Below are positions 44,601 through 55,050 of a stretch of 64,000 nt of DNA, piece after piece. Below the pieces are notes generated by a model that worked only from the letters and a program-made list of their open reading frames with translations, did not search any database and was not told the DNA's origin. Position 1 is the stretch's first letter. Every line of letters starts with the position of its first letter. Location: positions 6,577,001-6,641,000 of the forward strand of contig NC_060022.1 in the NCBI RefSeq assembly GCF_021134715.1, written 5' to 3'. The translations under genes and the position numbers were made by a program. This DNA is from Daphnia pulex (taxonomy: Eukaryota > Arthropoda > Branchiopoda > Diplostraca > Daphniidae).

Positions 44601-47458
44601 CTGGCATTATTCATCAAACTACTGCTAGGTACACTCCACAACAAAACTCTCGTTCCGAGAGAACGATGCGTACAGTTGTAGAGGCCGTGAGAAGTGGCCT
44701 GTACACTAACGACAACAGCAACCAACTTCCGTGCAACATCAGAAATGAAGTCAGAGAACTCTGGGGCGAATTTCTTCTGGCTATCGTTTACATATTCAAC
44801 CGGACTCTCACCAGCCACACAGAAGTCACTCCGTTCGAGAAATTATTCGGCAAGAAACCATCGGTTGCCCACCTAAGGGTTCTCGGCTGCCGCGCATACG
44901 CGCACGTTCCCGACCAGCTACGCAAGAAACTAGATCCTAAAGGCGAAGCATGTTGGATGGTCGGCTACGGTGAAAATCAAAAGGCCTGGCGACTTTGGAA
45001 CCCTGTTGAGAGGAAAATAATCGTTTCCCGTGATGTCACCTTCGATGAAACAATCCTGATTGGAGATCACCCACTCACAGCTGTAAATGACAATAGCCCA
45101 TTGGAACCAATGCAACTATTAGTAGAAGTACTTAATCAGGTATCTTGCTTATACTAGTAGCCATACATAAACGAACAAAATCTATTTTTTGTGTATATAT
45201 ATTTATATATGTGTATATATGTATATGTGTATATGTGTATGTGTATATATGTTTATATATATTTTATATATATATCCATTTTTTTCCACCAGACTCAACT
45301 AATCGAAGGTGTAGATGAAAGCCAAGACACTCCCGATAATCAAGATGCATCAGTCGAAGAAGCTTCCCAAGTCGAGGCCTTAGAGGAGGAGATTGAACGG
45401 GCTCCTGGCGGCAGAAATGAAGAGGGTATGGAAGTCCTCGACGTTGCGGATGCGGAACCTGTTCACGTTGCGACTCCTGATGACGCCAACAAGAATCTAG
45501 AAGTGGATGAAGTCCCCAACATTGACGCCCCACCGATATCGAGTCACGATTCACACAATTATCGAAGGTAAAAACTAATCGCTGTTTCGAAAAAAATTAC
45601 TGGCGCTCACCACCTTCTATATATATTTCATAGACCCACAAGATCCGGCCGCGTGCCAAGATATACGGATCGATACGTCGAATATATGGAATCATACGGA
45701 AATGCAGCATCCACTGATCCAGCCCCTAAGCGCTCTTCATTTTTCGAACTAGAAGTTGATGAACCACAAACCTACAAACAAGCGGTGGAATCAAGATATG
45801 CGGAACAGTGGTTACCCGCTTTCAAGGCAGAGTATGACTCTCAGATCAAGAACAAATCGTGGGTGCTCATCCCAAAATCCCAAGTACCAACTGAGTGCGC
45901 TATACTGCCTCACAAATGGGTTGGGAAATATAAGCCGGGCTATGGAGACCCACTGCAGCCAGATTTCGTGGCCCCACGCTTTAAAGGAAGATTAACAGTT
46001 GTTGGATGTCACCAGCAGTACGGCGTCGACTACGAAGAAACGTACGCACCTGTGCCACGCCTTGACTCAATTCGATCTGTTCTATCACTCACCGCATCGC
46101 TCGGATACAAATCATTTCAATTCGACGTGGCCACAGCGTTCCTGAACGCGGATGTTGACAAACCAATCTTTATGACCCAACCCGAAGGATTCGTGGTGTC
46201 TGGAAAAGAAGACCACGTGTGTAAGCTTTTGAAAGCAGTCTACGGCATAAAGCAGGCTCCCCGTCTTTGGTGCAAGACCTTCATCGCCGCCCTACTCAGA
46301 TATGGTTTTAAGGCACTGGACGCAGATATGTGCGTGTTCATCCTGGTAAACAACAGCATCGTGTCATATCTCTTCATCTGGGTAGATGACGGATGGTTTT
46401 CTAGCAGTGCTGATGAGGAGTGTCAACGCTTCGCTGCTTGGATCGGTAACTAATAAGTTATAACCCTTTTTTTTCCCATTACTCACAAATCAAATTTCCT
46501 ACCTCTTTTGTCAGGTAACGAATTTGAAGTAAGATGTCTCCCCCCGACCAGATTCGTTGGTATGAACATCGAGTACGACAGGGAAAATAGCCAAGTATTT
46601 CTCTCGCAGCAGCACTCGATACTCAAGGCACTGGAACAGTTCGGCATGACGGATAGCCATCCCAAGCTGACCCCAGCCGAATCCAGCGTTCACCTTTCTA
46701 GTTCGATGGTGCCACGCAACGAGGGGAAAGTGGACATGTCTTTAATCCCCTACCGTGCGGCAGTTGGATTCCTGCTCTATCTCTCATCTACCACTAGACC
46801 GGACATTGCTTACGGCGTTGGACAAGTGTCAAAATTTTGCGAAAACCCACAGCCGGCGCACTGGAACGCAGTCAAACGTATATTCGCTTATCTGAAAGGT
46901 ACGCTCGACTTCGGTATATGGCTGGGTGGACGGAAGGATGAAGGAGCCGTAGTCTATACCGACGCCGACTACGCCAGTGATGTAGACGACCGAAAATCCA
47001 TCTCAGGATGCATCGCTTTCTACAAGGGAGGGCCAGTCGCATGGTCGTGCAGGAGACAAGAATGTGTTTCTATCTCAACTACCGAGTCGGAATATGTGTC
47101 CTTATCTGATGGAGCGAAGACAGCTCTTTGGCTCAACGCGCTGGCTAACGGCCTAAACTCGTCTCCGGTCCCAATGGAAAAGTCTTCAGGCGACGAGGTA
47201 CCACCAAATCCCGTTAAGATGTATTGCGACAATCAAAGTGCTATTTGTCTGGTCAAAAATCCGGTCCATCCGAGGCGATCAAAACACATCGACGTGAGAT
47301 ACCACTTTGTAAGACAGCTGCAAGAAAACAACAAGATCGCCGTCGAATTCGTTAGCTCCAAAGACCAACTGGCCGACATCTTCACGAAGGCTTTGCCAGC
47401 GCCAAGGTTCCAAGAGTTACGTGAACGCATCGGGGTAGGACCATACGAGAAGAATTGA
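41644..47458 (+). CDS. copia Gag-Pol polyprotein, seven exons
   Basis: Exons: 41644-41793, 42631-42868, 42945-43921, 43994-45139, 45293-45567, 45634-46445, 46515-47458; together 4,542 nt, 1,513 codons plus stop. The start ATG follows the primer site by about 20 bp. Domains in order: Gag with KLSGPEKW; a CCHC knuckle CFNCNGNGHKAYQC; protease DSGATNH; the HRRFGH and CEGC zinc-binding part of integrase; its catalytic Asp in HSDVGG and in RTDQGTD and Glu in NSRSER; reverse transcriptase with FDVATAFLN and the WVDD catalytic pair; RNase H with YTDADYA, STTESEY and KHIDVRYH. All key residues are present. Retaining any intron gives a stop or frameshift. Confidence 0.9.
41794..42630 (+). other. copia intron 1 (837 bp, phase 0)
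   Basis: Donor GTAATT, acceptor TTATTGACAG. It separates the first 50 Gag codons from the rest and has an in-frame TGA shortly after the donor. It contains an AT-rich TATAAATATATATTTATATA tract near 42440, and no recognisable gene. Confidence 0.75.
42869..42944 (+). other. copia intron 2 (76 bp, phase 1)
   Basis: Donor GTATAC; acceptor AG at 42943-42944. Its length is not a multiple of three, so retention shifts the Gag frame. Removal restores the usual Gag helix sequence (LDHVAVYTNLAEEL). Confidence 0.75.
43922..43993 (+). other. copia intron 3 (72 bp, phase 0)
   Basis: Donor GTATGA (an in-frame TGA), acceptor TTACCAACAG. Lies between the protease and the integrase. Confidence 0.8.
45140..45292 (+). 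other. copia intron 4 (153 bp, phase 0)
   Basis: Donor GTATCT, acceptor TTTTTTTCCACCAG. The interior has a (TATATG)-type repeat. In-frame TAG 15 nt after the donor. Lies between integrase and reverse transcriptase. Confidence 0.8.
45568..45633 (+). other. copia intron 5 (66 bp, phase 2)
   Basis: Donor GTAAAA, acceptor TATTTCATAG. Retention gives an immediate TAA. Confidence 0.8.
46446..46514 (+). other. copia intron 6 (69 bp, phase 1)
   Basis: Donor GTAACT, acceptor CTCTTTTGTCAG. It lies within the reverse transcriptase, downstream of the WVDD motif. Retention gives a TAA two codons on. Confidence 0.8.
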
Positions 47459-47481
47459 GGAGGTACGGGTTTGAGAGAGGG

Positions 47482-47761
47482 TATTAGAAACGGCTGTCCA
47501 TTTGGCAAACCCGCTTTACCCCCTTCCCCTCCTTTGAGCAAGTGACGACGCCAGGCTTTTCTTTAAGTCTGGCAACGTGGGTGGGAGTCATCTTAGAAAA
47601 GGGGGGGCTTCCTTTTTCCTTCTTCTTGTCCGTGATCTCGTGGAGTGTGGTAACGCTGTATGTGCTCTGTGTTTCGTATGTGTGTCTCAAATGTTGCTTT
47701 GTGTACCCCTTGTGTCATCGACAATATACACTCAGTGCATTATATCTTATTTATTTTAATA
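47482..47761 (+). repeat. copia 3' LTR
   Basis: 280 bp, apparently identical to 41327-41606 on reading base by base. It is followed by the CGAAT duplication at 47762-47766. Confidence 0.9.
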
Positions 47762-47849
47762 CGAATGAGTCCGACTTCTATTGCCGCTTCTGGGGCTCCT
47801 AGCAGGGGCAGTAGCTCGATCACTTTGGCCAGTTTATTTTCAAATGGGT

Positions 47850-48376
47850 CAGTTGGGATTGTTGGGGGAATGGAGTGAAGACATTGACTGTCTTCTAACC
47901 ACCCGTCCCGCCCACGTCATTCCCGTTTTTCATTATTATTTTTATTTTTTATTTAATATTGAACTATTTCTAACTATTTAAATACTTAACTCGAATTAGG
48001 TGCAGCCATTGATTGTCGACGGCCCACTAATTCTCTTTCATTTTGTCTTTTTACTAGATACAACAACGGTGGCCAAAGATCAAATTCCGGCCATGGCGCA
48101 GCCAATCCCGCCAATAAAGGCGACGAGAACAACAACAACAACAGAAAATAGACCATATTAACCGTGGATCGCCTTAAACTCTTTCCGTTAAGCCAGACCC
48201 ACAGTTATTATATGCTTCCAATGCTGACGTGTCTAAGGGGGAGATCCGCCCACCTGAGCGCCATCTCTCACCTATCCCCCGTTTTGTTGTTCTTTTGATT
48301 GCTGAGAAGCAGCTAAAATATAGAGGTCGCACACAGTCAATGTCTTCACTCCATTCCCCCAACAATCCCAATTGTT
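47850..48376. repeat. Short inverted repeat with coding-like arms
   Basis: TTGGGATTGTTGGGGGAATG and the following AGTGAAGACATTGACTG at 47857-47893 recur reverse-complemented at 48334-48370. Each arm, on its own strand, can encode LGLLGEWSEDIDC. The rest of the interval contains the exon at 48059-48149. Confidence 0.65.
48059..48149 (+). other. Orphan Asn/Gly-rich last exon
   Basis: After a TTTTTACTAG acceptor, an open frame of about 29 codons rich in Asn, Gly and Ser ends in a run of five Asn codons, Arg-Lys and TAG. It resembles the tail of a low-complexity RNA-binding protein; upstream exons are not found. Confidence 0.35.
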
Positions 48377-48429
48377 CATCGCGAGCTAAAGCTCGCTCGT
48401 ACAATTTACCAATTATTTAGCTAACCAGC

Positions 48430-49520
48430 AGCTAAGTGTTTTTTTTTTACAAAAGCAGTTTGTCATCATATAAGTGAAGATCGTGTCTCGCCGTCTCCGC
48501 CCACCATACGCAACATACATAATCTCGCAAATAATAGCACCCAACAATTATTTTAAAAAAAACGGAGCGAAAACAGATATTTAGTGTATATCATCATTGC
48601 TGTTGATGAATGTTACGTTTTCCTTGGTAAAGTTACAGTACACCACAGCGGAATATAGGAAAAATTGCTTAATTCAGCTAAATTCAGCCCAAAAGCGCTC
48701 TAAAAATTTAAATATACTCGACATCAACACCGAAAAATGTCAATAACTGTTGTATAATATAATAAAGATGAACGATACACTTAATAAAGTTGATGGATAC
48801 TCATATGAAACAATTAGTTTAACGTAAAATGTTAAATTTAAGCGAAAAAACCTTCCTTTCCGTATACTTTCCCACGGAAAGTATGACTAACCCGGACAGC
48901 CAGCGCACCAAGCGGATGCCCCAATTTTATTTTCAAGAATTAGCAGACGAAACGTCAAAATCGGGTCTAGCAGACTACAGTTCGTAGACCTCTTATTTAT
49001 AGATCATAGTTAGTTCTTCGATTGAGTGTCAACGAGCCAGAGGGGACATTGTTTTTTCCTGTTACTATTAAAGGTCTCTTCCTTCTGACGCTAGACAGCC
49101 TAGCCTTTGATCATTTCCGTCAAACGCATCAGTTTAGTTACGTTTACTTTGCACATCTCTGGAGAAATTTCTCGCTGCTACTACAAGGAACTTTTGGGTG
49201 ATAGTCGTCAGTTTCTGTTATACCAACAAAGATCACTTGTTAGATTTTAAATTATGTGTTTTTTTCTACTTCCGGTTCTCCCATTTCAGTCAGTAGTTCA
49301 GTAAATATGCATTCGACGCACAAAATAACCACATATTCGTGAACCTCGTTGAATTTGTGGTAAAGTTCATGTTTTTTTTTCTACGCACACGTACTTCCGA
49401 TTTTGAGAATTTTCCAATTCTCGATTTTGACCAAAAATTGGATTTCGTTTAAATTACATTTTTTCGACCCCAAATTTCACGGAGATCACGAAAATTTAGT
49501 TTATTTTAAAAGGAAGCTCA
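48430..49520. other. No gene seen
   Basis: AT-rich non-coding sequence with T-runs; no ORF or repeat is supported. Confidence 0.45.
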
Positions 49521-49523
49521 ATG

Positions 49524-49588
49524 GATAAGGCGCTATCGCTTACTTCCGGTACACTTCCGGAAAATTTGCATAAAACTAGTAAGTGAGC
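49524..49588. repeat. Short repeat shared with 36360-36425
   Basis: Nearly identical AAGGCGCTATCGC-starting unit. It directly precedes the duplicated segment at 49605. Confidence 0.7.
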
Positions 49589-49604
49589 TTTGTTCTCTTT
49601 TGTT

Positions 49605-50070
49605 GAACAACATAAAAACATATCGGTAATAAATTAGATAACAAGTATAGTGTTTTTATTTTATGAATTTTATTACTATTTACAAGTCATGCAATATGAC
49701 GATTTGAGAAAAAGAAAGAAAAAAAGCAACAAAAAAAGGAAATATCTTATGCCTGCCGAGAGAAAGATTCGGGTTTGGCGGGGGAGGTTAGTTCTCGATG
49801 GTCTGAGCGCGACTTACAACTATCATCAATAAGTCAGACCTGTTCAGACTGTCCCCGGCCATAGGAATCCACCTGCAGGCTAAAGAAAATGCAATTATCC
49901 ATATTAGCAAGTCTCAAAGAGTGACGGAAACATATTCGGCCGCACCTGATGTCCAAATCTTTTCAATTCTACCAAGATATCTCGAATCAGTCCGACTTCT
50001 ATTGCCGCTTCCGGGGCTCCTAGCAAAGGCAACAGCTCGATCACTTTGGCCAGTTTATTTTAAATCCGTT
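49605..50070. repeat. Duplicated segment, copy 2, with the unoccupied copia target
   Basis: Continuous counterpart of 40975-41326 joined to 47767-47868. The sequence at 49980-49990 passes straight through the copia target. On the minus strand it encodes the same C-terminal gene fragment, ending GHQ at a GTGCGG donor, then PAGGFLWPGTV and TGA. Confidence 0.8.
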
Positions 50071-50079
50071 ATAAGTGTT

Positions 50080-50775
50080 TTCGTAATGTCCGTGGGCCAG
50101 ATCCAGTCGTAATTCCTTAACTGACGCCAAAACGAGGCGATCGTTACGGGTATTTCCGCTTGACCACCTATATAGGCCAGATCCTTTGTTCGACAAGCAG
50201 ACGGTTCTGGTCTCGTCTCATCCTCTACATAGGGTGTCAAGCGTAATAACAATGTTAGTTCTACTATCGGCCACTTTGGTGCGCATCGGCGTAAACTGCG
50301 CACGACTTTTTGGCATGTCAACTACTTTTTCATTGGAATAACATCTATACTATAGATGTTATTAGATTCTATAGGCGTATCGTGGGAATAGACAATTTTA
50401 GTTTCGACCGTCGCGCCACGTCATATGTCGTGGCAATAGATCTAACAAAAAAAAACGTGATTAGAAACATGGTGTTTGACTACTCAATATTAAGGACGGG
50501 ATTCTTTGCTATGTCGCCGTGTTAAAGCTAGTCGGGTGGGGCATTTTCATGAAAACATTAATAAAAAACATCAATAAATTCAGTTTTTTTCGCTGATTCC
50601 AACTATGGATATATATGTCAAAAAGAGAAATTCAAAAACAATTGAAATTTTAAAATTTTAAAATGGAAATAGCATCAGTCACTGCTATATCATGCGGTCA
50701 TATGTTGCATTACATAAAGCTATGTTTGTGGGGAGCTAATACCATACTGCTCATGCTTTCCCTCATCTCACACAT
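50080..50775. other. No gene seen
   Basis: Non-coding. A small inverted pair ACATCTATA/TATAGATGT lies at 50341-50358. Confidence 0.4.
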
Positions 50776-50779
50776 GTAA

Positions 50780-50865
50780 ACGGTAGCCTTATGGTCAGCG
50801 ACCCGTGTTGCCATGCCAAAGGTCCCAGGTTCAAAACTCGGTCGAACTAATTCGATTTTTGATAA
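50780..50865 (+). repeat. tRNA-like (SINE head) sequence
   Basis: An A-box-like TAGCCTTATGGTCAGCG and B-box-like AGGTTCAAAACTC at tRNA-like spacing. No cloverleaf with a good acceptor stem is seen, so a SINE fragment is more likely than a tRNA gene. Confidence 0.4.
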
Positions 50866-51234
50866 ATTAAATTTAAAAAGCTTCCCGAGTTGATGGAAGT
50901 TGAAGATCGGTGGTAAACTGGTAACTCACGACCGCGACAAGAGCGGGAGGACGTGACCGTGATTACGGAGAGGAGAAGGGGAGAGGAGAGAGATGACCCA
51001 TAGCTGCAAAATGAGTATAATCTAACATTTTAAAAATGTTCCTCGACTTCTTCGGCGATGACCAAATGCTCCCTGGGGACAAGGGAGTGTGAAAGGGGTG
51101 TTATGTTAAATACATTAAAATTATAACCTTATGACATCATGGATTACGGCGGATTATGACTTGAACAGATTCTAAGTCCAACCATAATCCTTCTTTTCGT
51201 CGACATCTACCTCTCTAAGTCCAACTGTAATCCT

Positions 51235-51335
51235 TGTTTTTGAATTTCTCTTTTTGACTTGGCCGAGATTCGAACCTCGGTCCTTCGACATATCAGCCCG
51301 GGATGCTGACCATTAGACCACCGGTGATATGGGAG
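51235..51335 (-). repeat. tRNA-like (SINE head) sequence
   Basis: On the minus strand TGGTCTAATGGTCAGCATC (A box) and CCGAGGTTCGAATCTCGG (perfect T-arm with B box) are well formed. The anticodon arm is poor and the acceptor ends do not pair, so I call it SINE-like. Confidence 0.5.
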
Positions 51336-51767
51336 CAGATGGGGAAACATGGGCTCGTATAGTATGGCCCAGGTATACCCCCCTTCACTCACCCCTCTCC
51401 CATGGGTACGCGCCACCCCCCCGCTAGACCCCCTTTCTGGCCGGCGTGGCCCCGTAAAACTCGAAACTTTGAACGCGTTTTACGGGCACTCCCGCTCATT
51501 TGCACACCCTAAACCATATATGAAAAATGATCAGCATAAAAAGATCTACAACCCTGTATTAACGTTTTTCGATAGCAGAAAACTTGTCTTGGTAGGGAAG
51601 AGCCGACATCAATTAATTCTTTGTTATTTTCCCCAGGGCGAGAAATTTCACAAACGAATGTGCTGCATTTCTCCATATGGGTCAGCAGGAATTCTACAAG
51701 GCCCTGTAACATGGATGTCGAGCTGGAAATCTTCGGAAGGGTTTCCTTCACAAAAAGATACACCGCC

Positions 51768-51966
51768 CAAGTAGAACCAGTTATCTTGTAGATATCTTAA
51801 AGATATCAACATGTCTATCTGCTGTTTTACATTTCTAAGATATCTACAAGATACCATTAAGATAAATCAAATTATATATCTAAGAGATACATGCGATTCT
51901 ATCTTAGAGATATTTTGTAGATAACTTGGATTTACATCTTTTTAGAGATATCTTTTTCTACTAGGG
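51768..51966. mobile_element. AAGATATC-rich MITE
   Basis: Imperfect inverted ends CCCAAGTAGAA and TTCTACTAGGG enclose about 200 bp dominated by repeated TATCTTGTAGATATC-like palindromes. No coding capacity. A related element lies at 56497-56637 in the opposite orientation. Confidence 0.6.
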
Positions 51967-52330
51967 AAGACTCTTTCCGTAAAAAAAAGCGCCCCTTTTT
52001 CTTTCATTTTCATTTCACACGATACTGTAATTAAATAAAACAAAAATATCAGTGTGATGAAGTCGAATAGAGAGAGAGAGAGATTGCGGCTCGGATCAGT
52101 ATATTGGAACGACCAATGCTCTGTGAAGAGCAGACAGAGACTGAGAGGACAGGGAGGGGGTCCTCTCCTATATATGGAGCCGACGGGTGCCGTGTTGCCA
52201 GATGGTATCATTACACGCCCCTTTCAACGAGCAAAGCTAACACAACATAGTTAACTTTGCTCTTTAAGATTTTAAAGAAACACGACTGGTAACACGCAAT
52301 ACACAATACACACATAACCATGAATGGGTG
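51967..52330 (-). repeat. Probable 3' LTR of the gypsy element
   Basis: The region downstream of the pol stop on the minus strand has LTR-like content: a TATATATA-type box (near 52170), a GA/CT repeat (52066-52083) and a start rich in GTGTATTG. No second LTR exists in the window, so its limits are uncertain. Confidence 0.45.
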
Positions 52331-52351
52331 AGCATGATAATGGGATGGGTG

Positions 52352-55050
52352 TTATTGCGTCAACTCGGCTGGTAAGAAGTGACGCCGCGGCTGTTTTGTT
52401 CTTGTTGAACGGCGTAAAACAGGTGGAACAGGATTTTCTTGCACCGGTGGAACAGGATTCTCTTGTACCGGTGGCTCGATGTGTTCTGGTTGAGGCGGGT
52501 GAACGACTTCCGGCTGGATTGGTGTAGTAGCTGGTGTAGTAGCCGGTGTAGTGGTCGGAAATACGGGTACGCGGGGGCGAAGAAAACGCCGGTTGCGCCG
52601 AAAAATCCGTCCGGCAGGAGTCTTGATGAGGTAGTCTCGATGATGGCCGACTTCTACGATTACTCCGGGGGTACACCACAGCTTGCTGGTGGGATGTTGG
52701 ATCAAGACGTGGTTCCCGATGACAAACGGAGCAAGCGGTCGCGTGTGTTTGTTGTAGTGAGCTATTTGTAGCTCCTTGGACCGTCTCGCACGTTTCTCGA
52801 GTACGTCGGCTGCTTTTTGCCATTCTGGCGCGAATGAGCGGCGATGTGCTGGCAGACAGCCACGCATCGGGCGGTTGAAAATCAACTGTGCTGGGCTTGC
52901 ACCACCAGATCGCGGCGCGTTTCGAAAAAGCAGGATACTTTTGGCGAATTTTTCTTCGTTGAATGCGCCAGCTGTCCATGATCCACGGATGAGCGCCTTT
53001 ATCGAGTCGATTTCTGCTTCAGCCCGGCCATTGGACTGAGCGTAATACGGTGAAGACGTGAGAGAAGTAATCCCCCAATCCGTTAAAAAACGCTGGAACT
53101 CCGCTGCACCAAACTGTGGCCCGTTGTCGGACCAGAATGTGACTGGGGCTCCTACGTTAGAGAAAAAACTACGGCAATGGCCGATAACATTGCGTGCCGT
53201 TGTTTTTTTGTCACGAAACGCAACAACATGTGGCCAACCACTGAATTTGTCAACCATCACTAGAAAATGGTGGCCATTTAATTCACAGAGATCCGCATGG
53301 ATCTGTTCAAATGGGCGAGTCGCTGGTGGGCGCACTCGAAATGGCTCTGGTTGTTGTGAAGGTAGATGTTTGGTACACGTTTCACAATGTTTGGTGGCGT
53401 TCACTATATCGTTGTCAATGTTCGGCCAGTATACCGATAAACGGGCTCGTTGGCATGTTTTTGTCGCACCTTGGTGCATCTGCACTAAATCACGCAGAAT
53501 GTCAGCACGAATGGAATGCGGAATAACGATGCGAGGTCCCATTACGATCATGTCATCAGAGTCATCTATTGCTAACCGCTCTTTTACACTCCAAAAGGGA
53601 CGCAAATCACTATCTAAGTTACACTTGTCGTTAGGAAAACCCGAGATGATTTGATTTCTCAGTTTAACCATAACCGGATCGTTGGCTGCAGCACACTTGA
53701 TTTTTTCTAACACTGGGTCAAGGTTCGGATCAGCTTGTGAAAGCTGATTTCCGGAGAGGCTCATCAGAGCGATTTTTCCCTGATATGATGGTAGTCCTTC
53801 ACCCAGTTCGTCACTAGTGGTTGCTTTGTTGACCGGGGCTCGAGAGAGGGCGTCCGCGTCGGAATTTTGTTTTCCTGGGACCCAACGAGCAACAAATGCA
53901 TAGCGCTGCATCTTTAGGCGTAAGCGAAGCAAGCGGGGGTTGTCTAATTTGTCTAGAGAGTAACTGTTCAGTATGGGCACTAATGGTTTGTGGTCCGTCA
54001 CTAATTCGAACGAAGGAAGACCTTCAAGAAACTGACGACACTTATTCATGGCCCAAGCGGCACTTAAACACTCGAGTTCGATCATGGCATAACGTGTCTC
54101 GGCACTGGAGAGAAAACGAGATCCTGCTTGCACCACACGCCACACTTTTGAATCGTCGAGCTGTTTTAAGAGAAAACCGAGTCCGTTAAGCCGCGATGCA
54201 TCAACGTGAAGGCTTGTTTGGCGCTTTGGGTCGTAAAACGCTAGATCACGCACGGTAGACAAAAGTGTCCTTGCTGCCGTGAAAGCTTCTTCATGTTGAG
54301 TGGTCCATTCCCACGTGTAGCCAGTCTTGAGCAGTGGGGATAATGGATCTAATACAGCGGCCAGTTGGTTGGAGAAGTTGCCGACTTGCTGACAGAGTCC
54401 AAAGAATGAACGGACGTCTGTAATCGAGCTGGGTGTTGGGAAATCGCGGATTGCTCGGGTGAGCTCTGGGTCCGGTCGAAAACCGTCAGCATCGACGACG
54501 TAACCACCGAAAGTAACGGCGGGCTGAGCGAACACTATTTTGGCGGTGTTGATGGCAACGTTGTGAGCTGCTGCTCGATGGAATAATCTTCGTACCGCTA
54601 CGATGTGCTCATCGTAAGTTGCGGAGAAGACGAGTACATCTTCAACGATGCGTCGGCAATTCGGGAGATCATCAAACACTTCTGATACACGACGGCAGTA
54701 GTCGTCACCTGCATGTGCGACGCCGAAGGGAAGACGAAGGTACTGGTATCGCCCGAAAGGAGTAGAAAAGGTTGTCAGGTCGATCGACTCGTCATCTAGC
54801 GGTACCTGATGATAACCTTTTAGCGCGTCAATGATGGTGAAGAATTTCATTCCGGGCGGAATGGTGCGCACTGCTTGAAACGGTGTCGCCGTCTCAAAAT
54901 TTGGCCTGATTATGCACTTGTTCAACTCACGAAAGTCGATCACCAGACGGATGTCGCCATTTTTCTTCAGCGGAACTAAGAAAGGATGCACCCAAGCCGT
55001 CGGCTTTATCACTTTTCGGATAATGTTAGCGGATTCAAGATTGTCCAACT
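52352..55050 (-). pseudogene. gypsy Pol: reverse transcriptase, RNase H, integrase
   Basis: A reading frame of about 900 codons. RT starts with VHPFLVPLKKNGDIR; FFTIIDALKGYHQ has the first catalytic Asp. The usual (Y/V)DD is IVEDVLVF, so one of the paired Asp is Glu. RNase H has LHVDASRLNGLG and VTDHKPL. Integrase has the zinc H-H-C-C (CETCTKH) and DDE residues in HADLCE, WSDNGPQF and GRAEAE. The chromatin-facing C-terminus is Pro/Thr-rich. It is offset by one frame from gag-protease: a missing base near 55051 breaks the original single frame. Confidence 0.85.

Larger units (their letters stand above)
41327..47761 (+). mobile_element. Full-length Ty1/copia LTR retrotransposon with six introns
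   Basis: A 6.4-kb element flanked by CGAAT, with 280-bp LTRs that I find no difference between, a copia-type primer-binding site directly after the 5' LTR, and a purine-rich GAGAGAGGG before the 3' LTR. The domain order gag, protease, integrase, reverse transcriptase, RNase H defines Ty1/copia. Matching LTRs mean the insertion is young. The unusual property is that the coding sequence is continuous only after removal of six GT-AG introns. Confidence 0.95.

Noticed and set aside
51237-51330. Possible tRNA gene on the minus strand with a perfect T-arm
   Set aside because: The anticodon arm and acceptor stem do not pair properly; called SINE-like instead.
52272-52979. Minus-strand ORF of 235 codons overlapping the end of gypsy pol
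   Set aside because: Out-of-frame shadow of the integrase C-terminus; no independent motifs.
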